Assembly (NCBI GenBank): GCA_964535025.1 | Contig: CAZHRW010000035.1 | Coordinates: forward strand, 1-29,320 | Source of the DNA: JAAYZK01 sp964535025 | GTDB taxonomy: Bacteria; Planctomycetota; Phycisphaerae; SM23-33; FEN-1343 | Direction: 5' to 3' | DNA: 29,320 nt | In this document: positions 7,492-13,850 of the stretch, one piece after another | Layout: each line of letters starts with the position of its first letter | How positions within the stretch are numbered: position 1 is the stretch's first letter | Program-made: the position numbers and the translations under genes | Notes under the pieces: model-generated | Told to the model about the DNA's origin: nothing | The model's input: only the letters and a program-made list of their open reading frames with translations | Databases searched by the model: none

Positions 7492-8777
7492 TGAGTTCGA
7501 ACAGAACGAACGCCCTGGAAATCGGTGTGGCCGCCCGCGAGGTGGTCTTTCCCCGGCCCGAGTTGCTCAGCCCGACGGGTATGGGCCGCCTGGGGCCGAC
7601 GCTCGGGACGCTCCAGCCGCCGCGGATGGAAGCCATGGCGGTCCGCGCCGGCGGCGAGCTGGCGGTGATCACGACCGGCGACCTGCGGACGATCCCCTAC
7701 GAGTGGGTCGTGCGGATGCGACGGGAGATCGCCGAGCGCACCGGCTGCGACGAGCGGCGGGTCCTGCTGTCGGGGGACCACAACCACTGCTTCAACCCGG
7801 TCGCTTTCGATGACTCGCCGGAGGCCGCGGCGGCCGCCGAGGCCGCCGACGAGCAGATCCAGCGGGCGATCATCGACGCCGCGGTCGAGGCCGTCGCGAC
7901 CCTCGCCCCGGCCGAGCTCGCCGCGACGACGGTCGCGCTGAGCGAAACGATCGGCCAGTGCCGCCGCGTGCTGGTGTCCAACGGCACGGCGATCAGCGCG
8001 TGGGGCTCGCACCCGGCGGCGGTGTGGGGTGTGAAGATCGCCACCGGCGGCGGGCCCGACCCGACGACGGTCGGCGTGGTGGCGGCGCGGCGGGTCGGCC
8101 AGACGTCCCCCTTCGCGGTCCTGGTCAACTACGACAGCCACCCGCACCTGGGCGGGCTGCGGTATTTCAGCGGGGAGACCCCCGGCGGGATCAAGCGGCG
8201 GATCGAGCAGCTCGTCGGCGGCGCGACCTGCCTGTACACGCACGGCACGGGCGGGAACGTCGACATCCACTGCATCCACCCCATGCCCGACGAGGAGGAC
8301 GCCCAGCGCGAGTGGTTCGAGCGCAGCGTCGAGACGATCGCCGAGCGGATGGCCGGTGACGTCGCGGCCGCCCTGGCGGGCCTGACCTGGCGGCGGCCGT
8401 CGCGGCTGACGCACGACTACTGGTCGACCGAGGCCGAGGGGGTCGGCGAGCGTCGGCGGCTGGTGATCCTCAACGCCATCGGCCTGGGCGACGTGGCGTT
8501 CGTCTCGATGCCCGGGGAGATGTTCCTCGAATTCGGCCTGGAGATCCGCGAGCGGTCGCCGTTCGCCCAGACGATCCTGATGGGCTACAACGGCTCCCGC
8601 CAGGGCTACGTCGCCAAACCGATCGGCTACGAGCAGGGCAGCTACGAGACCATGCGCGGCCCCAGCACCCGCCGCGACGAGGAGGACGTTCGCAAGCCGG
8701 CCGTCCTCGCCCGCGTCGAGACCGGCGACGAGGTGACCGCGGAGATCCTGCGGATGCTGGAAGGGCTGGGCGGCTGA
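7491..8777 (+). CDS. Neutral/alkaline ceramidase-like hydrolase
   Basis: A 428-residue protein resembling the N-terminal catalytic domain of neutral ceramidases, which are zinc amidases that cleave N-acyl bonds of ceramide. Seen: SGDHNHCF at about residues 94-101, in the place of the family's zinc-binding SxTHTHxxP segment; NYDSHPHLGG at about 213-222, a second His site; GTGGNVDIH at about 252-260, in the place of the family's GDVSP segment; and YEQGSYETMRGPS near the end, similar to the family's GYE segment. The ceramidase C-terminal immunoglobulin-like domain is absent and there is no signal peptide, so a cytoplasmic amidase or ester hydrolase on a soluble substrate is more likely than a secreted ceramidase. 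GGAGG lies about 7 bases upstream of the ATG, which overlaps the preceding stop. The fold is fairly sure; the substrate is unknown. Confidence 0.75.
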   Translation: MSSNRTNALEIGVAAREVVFPRPELLSPTGMGRLGPTLGTLQPPRMEAMAVRAGGELAVITTGDLRTIPYEWVVRMRREIAERTGCDERRVLLSGDHNHCFNPVAFDDSPEAAAAAEAADEQIQRAIIDAAVEAVATLAPAELAATTVALSETIGQCRRVLVSNGTAISAWGSHPAAVWGVKIATGGGPDPTTVGVVAARRVGQTSPFAVLVNYDSHPHLGGLRYFSGETPGGIKRRIEQLVGGATCLYTHGTGGNVDIHCIHPMPDEEDAQREWFERSVETIAERMAGDVAAALAGLTWRRPSRLTHDYWSTEAEGVGERRRLVILNAIGLGDVAFVSMPGEMFLEFGLEIRERSPFAQTILMGYNGSRQGYVAKPIGYEQGSYETMRGPSTRRDEEDVRKPAVLARVETGDEVTAEILRMLEGLGG

Positions 8778-8897
8778 CCCCCGCGTGGGGGACAACGGCA
8801 CATGGCCCGGTCGGAGTGACGCTCAGCGGCAGCGTCAGGGCGCCTGAACGGAGGCCTGCGGCCGACGGAGGCCCCCCTCACGGGCCCTGCGGGCCCA

Positions 8898-8917
8898 GCT
8901 CTCCCCGAGGGGAGAGC
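8898..8917. terminator. GC-rich hairpin between ceramidase-like and MttB-like genes
   Basis: Perfect 9-base arms GCTCTCCCC / GGGGAGAGC with a 2-base centre, preceded at 8882-8896 by a second GGGCCC...GGGCCC palindrome. There is no U-tract, so this could be a weak terminator, a mRNA-processing stem or a dispersed repeat. It separates the coupled pair from the methyltransferase gene by 179 bases. Confidence 0.45.
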
Positions 8918-8956
8918 GGTTGAGTCGCGCCGCCGGCGCACCTCGAGGAGCACGCC

Positions 8957-10360
8957 ATGATCCTGACACCCGACGCACTCGAACGCATCGACGCCGACAG
9001 CCTCCGCATCCTGGCGGAGCTCGGCGTGCGCGTGGATGATGAGGCCCTGCGGGCGGCGGCGATCCGCGCCGGGGCGACGCCGGGGCGGGCGGCCGACTGG
9101 ATCCGCCTGCCGCGCGAGATGGTCGGCGAGGTTGTCGCGATGGCCCCGTCGTCGATCACCTTCGCCGACGGCGGCGGCGGCACGGCGACCGTCGGCCCCG
9201 ACGGCGGTCAGACGTTCTGGACGGGGGCGGCCCTCAACTACGTCGACGGGGAGGCCTTCCGCCCCATCACCGGCGAGGATCTGCGCGACTTCTGCCGGAT
9301 CGCCGACCGGATGGAGCACCTGTGGGCGGTCGTGGGCACCTCCGTCGCCGAGGTCCCCCCGCCGGTGCGGGATGTGGCGGGGGTGGCGATCATGGCGACC
9401 CACACGCGCAAGCACTTGCGGCCGCTGCTGTTCAGCCCCGACAGCGTGGAGGCCATGATCGCGATGGCCGAGGTCGTCGCCGACGGGGCGTCGCTGGCGG
9501 ACCGGCCGGTGATGTCGCTGGGCTACTCGTGCCTGCCGCCGCTGCACTGGTCGTCGATCAACACGGCGTTGTGGCGGCGCTCGGCGGGCCGCGGGGTGCC
9601 GCTGATGCTCAACGGCGAGCCGGTCACCGGCACGACCAGCCCGGTGACGTTGGCCGGGAGCCTGGCGCTGGCCCACGCCGAGGTGCTCGCCGGCGTCGTG
9701 CTGGTGCAGGTGCTCGAGCCGGGCCGCCCGGTCGTGCACAACGTGGGCTTCGCCCATTCGGTGGACATGCGGACCGCCGCGTGCCTGTCGGGCACGCCGG
9801 AGTGCGCCCTGCTGGCCGCGGCCGGCGCGGCCCTGGCGGCCCATCGCCGGCTGCCGTCGGCGTCGTGGATGTGCACCGACGCGTTCATCGACGACGAGCA
9901 GGCCTCCCTGGAGAAGGTGCTCACCGGCTGGGCCCACGTCCAGGCGGGGGTGAATGTCATCTGGGGCCTCGGCCAGCTCGAGAGCGAAAAAACCCTCTCC
10001 CCGGTCCAGCTCGTGATCGACAACGCCCTCGCCGGCATGCTCACCCGCTGCCGTGGGGGCATCGCCGTCAGCGACGAGACGCTGGCGTTCGACGTGATCC
10101 GCGAGGTCGTCGAAGGCGGCGGGGATTTCCTCACGCACGACCACACGCTCGAGCACTTCCGCGCCGCGTTGAGCGAATCGCCCCTCATGGCCCGCACCCA
10201 CCGCGACGGGTGGCGCGCCGCGGGCGGCACGTCGCTGGCCCAGCGGGCCCGCGCGCGGGTCGACGCGATCCTCGCCGCCGGGCCGACGCCGGTGCTCCGC
10301 GACGATCAGGTGAAGGCGATCGAGGCGATCCGCGACAGGGCGCTGGCGCGCGGCACATAG
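8957..10360 (+). CDS. MttB-superfamily (trimethylamine methyltransferase-like) protein, non-pyrrolysine
   Basis: A 467-residue protein of the trimethylamine:corrinoid methyltransferase family, whose members pass a methyl group from a quaternary or tertiary amine to a Co(I) corrinoid protein. The family-typical stretch is present: LNGEPVTGTTSPVTLAGSL, followed by ALAHAEVLAGVVLVQVLEPG (about residues 215-257); the C-terminal part has VIWGLGQLESEKTLSPVQLV. There is no in-frame amber codon, so this is a non-pyrrolysine member like the glycine betaine, proline betaine or carnitine demethylases. The start has GAGGAG 6 bases upstream. No corrinoid protein, reductive activator or methyltransferase 2 gene is present in the window, so partners must lie elsewhere or the protein has another use. 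It follows the HEAT/ceramidase-like pair on the same strand. Confidence 0.85.
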   Translation: MILTPDALERIDADSLRILAELGVRVDDEALRAAAIRAGATPGRAADWIRLPREMVGEVVAMAPSSITFADGGGGTATVGPDGGQTFWTGAALNYVDGEAFRPITGEDLRDFCRIADRMEHLWAVVGTSVAEVPPPVRDVAGVAIMATHTRKHLRPLLFSPDSVEAMIAMAEVVADGASLADRPVMSLGYSCLPPLHWSSINTALWRRSAGRGVPLMLNGEPVTGTTSPVTLAGSLALAHAEVLAGVVLVQVLEPGRPVVHNVGFAHSVDMRTAACLSGTPECALLAAAGAALAAHRRLPSASWMCTDAFIDDEQASLEKVLTGWAHVQAGVNVIWGLGQLESEKTLSPVQLVIDNALAGMLTRCRGGIAVSDETLAFDVIREVVEGGGDFLTHDHTLEHFRAALSESPLMARTHRDGWRAAGGTSLAQRARARVDAILAAGPTPVLRDDQVKAIEAIRDRALARGT

Positions 10361-10530
10361 GTGCGCCGCAGGCCGCGACGTGCGAACAGGCTTGTGCGCC
10401 GGCGCCGGCTGCGTGTATCATTCCCAACGGAACGGCGGGCCGCGTGTCTTGAGGTGTGTGCCGCCGGGGGGTTGATGAACCTGAGCGTCACGCCCGTGCG
10501 ATGGGTGGCCGCGTGAGAAAGGAGCAGGTC

Positions 10531-11172
10531 GTGACTGAACGGATGAGCAACATGAGCCGGAAGTGGCTTCGTGCGAGTGGGTTGCTGTTGATCGCGGCGG
10601 CCGTGGCCCTGGCGGGCTGCGGGCCGCGGGCGTACCGCGGCGGCGAGGGGACCGACCGTCCGGAGATCGACGAGCCGGCGATGAGCCTGGTGCTCGACCG
10701 GCTGGACATCGATTACCTGGTCGATCAGAACTTCGAAGCCCTGCGGGCCTCGCGGTTCTGGCAGGAGACGGTCATCCGCGCGCCCGAGCGGCCGCTGATG
10801 GCGATCTGGCCCATCCTCAACCAGACCTCCCAGCACCTCGAAGACCACATGGACGCCCTGCTGCAGTCGATCGAGACCCGCGTCATCGGCACCGGCCAGG
10901 CCCGCCTGGTCGCGCGGGACCGCCAGCGGGAGCTGGCGCGGGAGATCAAGCTCCGCCAGGAAGATGATATCTTCGACCCCGCGACGGCCGGCCAGCTCGG
11001 CCGTCAGCTCGGCGCCGACTACTTCATGACCGGCAAGCTCACCGGTGTCGATGAGCGCATCCGCAACATCCGCCGCGTCCAGTACCGCCTGTTCATTCGG
11101 GTGATCGACGTCGAGACCGGCGAGATCGTCTTCCAGAACGAGGCGCTGCGGACCAAGGAGCTCAGGGACTGA
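10531..11172 (+). CDS. LpoB-like lipoprotein (penicillin-binding protein activator family)
   Basis: A 213-residue lipoprotein. Starting at GTG 10531 (GGAG 6 bases upstream) it begins MTERMSNMSRKWLRASG, followed by a hydrophobic core and lipobox ALAGC with Cys30. The mature part shows the LpoB pattern: LMAIWPILNQTSQHL, LLQSIETRVIGTG, GADYFMTGKLTGVDE and QYRLFIRVIDVETGEIVFQNE. In E. coli, LpoB sits in the outer membrane and stimulates PBP1B. Broader family members occur widely, often beside a COG3014-type lipoprotein, as here (next gene 47 bases on). The frame is open 25 codons further upstream, but that would bury the signal peptide. A weak promoter-like TATCAT lies near 10416, about 115 bases upstream. 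Whether it acts on peptidoglycan synthesis here is inferred only. Confidence 0.85.
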   Translation: MTERMSNMSRKWLRASGLLLIAAAVALAGCGPRAYRGGEGTDRPEIDEPAMSLVLDRLDIDYLVDQNFEALRASRFWQETVIRAPERPLMAIWPILNQTSQHLEDHMDALLQSIETRVIGTGQARLVARDRQRELAREIKLRQEDDIFDPATAGQLGRQLGADYFMTGKLTGVDERIRNIRRVQYRLFIRVIDVETGEIVFQNEALRTKELRD

Positions 11173-11219
11173 GCGGCCCGATGGCAGCAACCTCCATGGC
11201 CCCGCGAGGCGGGCGAGCG

Positions 11220-12533
11220 ATGATACGGTGCGCCCTGCTGGCGGCCGCCCTGACCGCCGGCGGCTGCGCGGCGACGTATTCCGAGAAGCTCCAGTTCGCC
11301 CACAGCCAGGCCGCGTTCGGCGAGTACGACCGCGCCGTGGCGACCGTCAACGATCTGCTCGACGTGGACGCGGCCGAGTCGCTGCCCGCCGACTGGGGCG
11401 AGAACACCGGCCTGACCCTGCTCGAGCGGGGCGTCCTGCTGCAGGCGGTCGGCGACCACCGCCTCAGCGCCCGCGACCTGCGGGAGGCCGATCAGGCACT
11501 GGAGCTGCTGGACCTCTCGAAAGATCCCGTCGGGACGCTCGGCAAGTTCGTCTACAGCGACGAGGCCGCGGTCTATCGCACCACGGCGACCGAGAAGCTC
11601 GCCCTGAACGCCTACAACATGCTCAACTACCTCGCCCTGGACGACCTGCGGTCGGCGGCCGTCGAGGCGCGGCGGTTCCAGGTGATGCGCAACTACGTCG
11701 AGCAGTTCGAAGACGGCGGCGACGGCCGCCTGGGGGCGTACCTGGCGGGGCTGACGTTCGAGCGGCTCGGCGAGCCCAACCGGGCGCTGCGCTACTACGA
11801 CGAGGTCCTCGCCGACGGGGCCCTGCGGTCGTTGGCCGAGCCGGTCCGACGCCTGGCGGCCCGGGGCGGCTATCGCGGCGAGCATATCGAGGCCCTGCTG
11901 GACGACGACGACACCGCCGCCGCGCCGGCGCCGCCGGCCGAGCTGGTGGTGGTCGTCAGCGTTGGGCGGGTGCCCTACAAGGTGCCCGAGCGGATCCCGG
12001 CGGGTCTGGCGATCGGGATCGCCGGGACGCTGATCACCGGCGAGTCGGGCATCGTCGAACGGCTGGCCGGCAAGGTGGTGGTCTACCCGGAGCTGGCCGC
12101 CCCGCCCCGGCCGCTCGCCGCGCCGGCCGTCGACGTGGACGGCCGCGACGCCGGCGCCGAGCTGCTGGCCGACCAGGGCGCCGCGGTCCGCCGCGAGTAC
12201 GAGCGGATGAAGCCGGCGATCCTCGCCGCGGCGCTGACCCGCCTGCTCGCCCGCGCCGCGGTGGCCGAGGGCGTGCGTGCGGCGACGCACGACGGGGGCG
12301 AAGGGGTGCAGGTGCTGACCTCGCTGGCGGCCGAGTTGGCGCTGGTCTCGCTGGACAAGCCCGACACCCGCTCGTGGACGTTCCTGCCCGCCCGCGTGTA
12401 CGTCGCGCGGGTCGCCGTCTCGCCCGGCGAGCATCGCGTCACCGTTCGCCTGGCCGACGGCCGCGGCCACACCTGGATCGGCGACGTGCCGCCCGGCGGC
12501 GCGGCCGTGGTGGCGATCACGGCGCCGGAGTGA
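11220..12533 (+). CDS. COG3014-like TPR lipoprotein
   Basis: A 437-residue protein with a short signal sequence MIRCALLAAALTAGGC (candidate lipidated Cys16). A helical, TPR-like N-terminal half follows: FAHSQAAFGEYDRAVATVNDLL, and then NAYNMLNYLALDDLRSAAVEA with EARRFQVMRNY. The second half is beta-rich with VVVVSVGRVPYKVPERIP and ends in a probable beta-domain (EHRVTVRLADGRGHTWIGD). This layout and the position directly after an LpoB-like gene match COG3014-type envelope proteins of unknown function. An ATG 13 codons upstream (11181) is possible and also gives a signal peptide; the shorter start gives the more usual n-region length. It is likely co-transcribed with the LpoB-like gene and converges on the GH43 gene with 7 bases between the stops. 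Confidence 0.8.
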   Translation: MIRCALLAAALTAGGCAATYSEKLQFAHSQAAFGEYDRAVATVNDLLDVDAAESLPADWGENTGLTLLERGVLLQAVGDHRLSARDLREADQALELLDLSKDPVGTLGKFVYSDEAAVYRTTATEKLALNAYNMLNYLALDDLRSAAVEARRFQVMRNYVEQFEDGGDGRLGAYLAGLTFERLGEPNRALRYYDEVLADGALRSLAEPVRRLAARGGYRGEHIEALLDDDDTAAAPAPPAELVVVVSVGRVPYKVPERIPAGLAIGIAGTLITGESGIVERLAGKVVVYPELAAPPRPLAAPAVDVDGRDAGAELLADQGAAVRREYERMKPAILAAALTRLLARAAVAEGVRAATHDGGEGVQVLTSLAAELALVSLDKPDTRSWTFLPARVYVARVAVSPGEHRVTVRLADGRGHTWIGDVPPGGAAVVAITAPE

Positions 12534-12540
12534 GTCCTCC

Positions 12541-13590
12541 TCACGCCTGCGGAAACGCCTCGATCCGCCACGGGTCGCGCCAGTCGAGATAGGCCATCTC
12601 GCCGTCGAAGCGGACGGGCAGCCAGACGTAGTCCGCCACGGAGGTGTTGCGCGCGCTGAGGCCTTTCAGGTGCTCCAGCTTCGACAGGTCGGCCGGGTCG
12701 CTGCCGTAGGCGGCGTCGAAGGCGGCTTGGACGTCCGGCAGCGCGTCGGGCAGGTCGGTCAGCCAGCGGTCGGCCAGGGCGATGTAGAGGTCCTTTCGGC
12801 CGGGATGCTTGAAGACGCTTGAGATCTGGGAGCGGAACGACGTGTGCTCCACATCGCCGGGATGCGGGTCGCCCAGCAGCGTCCACGGGCCGTGATAGCT
12901 CCAGGCGACGGCGAGTTCGCTGCGGTTGGGCCAGTAGCCGGTGGTCCCGGACGTGAACAGGTAGTGCAGGCGTCCCCGGCGGAAATAGGCCGGGGCCTCG
13001 CGCACCGACGGCGGATGCGGGCGGGGGAAGTGGGTCGAGTAGTAGCCGGTGACGTCGGTGTAGTCGTCGGTCAGGTCGGCGACGATCAACTCGCTGTGGA
13101 CGCGCTCGAAGATGTAATAGGCCTTGCCGTCGGTGGGTTCGACCACCAGATCGAAATCGCCGCAGCTCATGCCCAGCGGCCGGAACGACCTGAGGATCGT
13201 GTAGGGCCCGGTCACCTCGGCGGCGGTGGCGATCGTCTGGAACTGGATGCCGTCGCGGCCCATGATCTTCATCCAGAGGACAAAGGTGCCCGTTTTCGCG
13301 CAATAGAGAATATGCGGGCGATCCATGCACTGGGACGGATGCAGCGGGCTGTCGGGGTCGTCGCCGACGGGCGGGAGCACGAGCCCCAGATCGTCCCAGT
13401 TGTACAGGTCCTTCGACGCGTACATCCGCACGCCGTCGTGCCAGATCCCCGAGCCGGGCAGCGTCTTGGCCTTGTTCTCCCCGTACCAGTAGAACGTCTC
13501 GCCGACGGTGATGATGGACCCGCCGTGGGCCTGGATGCGGTTGCCGTTGGTGTCCAGCCACGGTTGGCCGGGACGGATGGTGTTGTACAT
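12541..13590 (-). CDS. Glycoside hydrolase family 43-like protein
   Basis: A 349-residue five-bladed-propeller glycosidase. Family marks: AHGGSIITVGETFYWYGENK at residues 21-40, then VRMYASKDLYNWDDLGLVL; MDRPHILY (residues 89-96); DFDLVVEPTDGKAYYIF (residues 145-161); VREAPAYFRRGRLHYLFTSG, with Glu198 as the likely general acid; and SFRSQISSVF with Gln255. The last resembles beta-1,3-galactosidases of GH43, which use Gln rather than Asp near the base position (from memory). The substrate is thus perhaps a galactan, but that is inference. The start MYNTIRPGQPW is chosen because the frame upstream runs through a dispersed repeat and the tRNA-Pro gene. No signal peptide is present at this start. 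The repeat-derived upstream sequence happens to read like one (SLTCGLLFICL) but has no start codon. Confidence 0.82.
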   Translation of the reverse strand: MYNTIRPGQPWLDTNGNRIQAHGGSIITVGETFYWYGENKAKTLPGSGIWHDGVRMYASKDLYNWDDLGLVLPPVGDDPDSPLHPSQCMDRPHILYCAKTGTFVLWMKIMGRDGIQFQTIATAAEVTGPYTILRSFRPLGMSCGDFDLVVEPTDGKAYYIFERVHSELIVADLTDDYTDVTGYYSTHFPRPHPPSVREAPAYFRRGRLHYLFTSGTTGYWPNRSELAVAWSYHGPWTLLGDPHPGDVEHTSFRSQISSVFKHPGRKDLYIALADRWLTDLPDALPDVQAAFDAAYGSDPADLSKLEHLKGLSARNTSVADYVWLPVRFDGEMAYLDWRDPWRIEAFPQA

Positions 13591-13613
13591 GGGGGCCTTT
13601 TCTCCAAGGCAGA

Positions 13614-13712
13614 TGAACAGGAGACCGCAGGTGAGGGAGAACGCAACCGGCTTCCGAACGCCGTTGCCGTTGTCTGTTCTGTCCTGTTCTCCTGATCTCC
13701 TGCTCACCTGCG
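13614..13712 (-). repeat. Dispersed ~100-bp element, copy B, just downstream of tRNA-Pro
   Basis: Read on the minus strand it begins GCAGGTGAGCAGGAGATCAG and ends CTCACCTGCGGTCTCCTG. Its first 49 bases (13711 down to 13663) match copy C (21914-21962) at 45 positions, and its last 18 are identical to copy C. A perfect 10-base inverted repeat, CGCAGGTGAG (13626-13635) / CTCACCTGCG (13703-13712), flanks the middle. It starts 21 bases past the tRNA-Pro 3' end and ends 23 bases before the GH43 start, so it forms the spacer and leader between them. Confidence 0.85.
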
Positions 13713-13715
13713 CTG

Positions 13716-13732
13716 GTCGGCCTTCGGCCGAC
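13716..13732 (-). terminator. Hairpin directly after tRNA-Pro
   Basis: Perfect 7-base stem GTCGGCC / GGCCGAC with a 3-base loop, beginning at the base after the tRNA discriminator. It could act as a 3' processing or termination signal for the tRNA, although no U-tract follows. Confidence 0.55.
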
Positions 13733-13806
13733 TCGGGGCGGGCGGATTCGAACCGCCGACCTCCTGCTCCCAAAGCAGGCACCCTACCATGCTGGGCTAC
13801 GCCCCG
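13733..13806 (-). tRNA. tRNA-Pro (anticodon TGG)
   Basis: The 74-base minus-strand sequence folds into a full cloverleaf. The acceptor stem is CGGGGCG / CGCCCCG with discriminator A, the anticodon stem CCTGC / GCAGG holds loop TTTGGGA (anticodon TGG, reading CCA and probably other Pro codons), and the T arm is GGCGG TTCGAAT CCGCC. The 3' CCA is not encoded. It lies between the beta-propeller gene (stop 44 bases upstream) and copy B of the dispersed element. Confidence 0.97.
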
Positions 13807-13850
13807 CGAGCCGATGCGCACGTCCTATGTACACCGTCGGGGCGGATCGG

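Noticed and set aside
13591..13821. A longer N-terminus for the GH43 protein
   Set aside because: The extension would be encoded by the dispersed element and the tRNA-Pro gene, and the homology starts at the Met at 13590.
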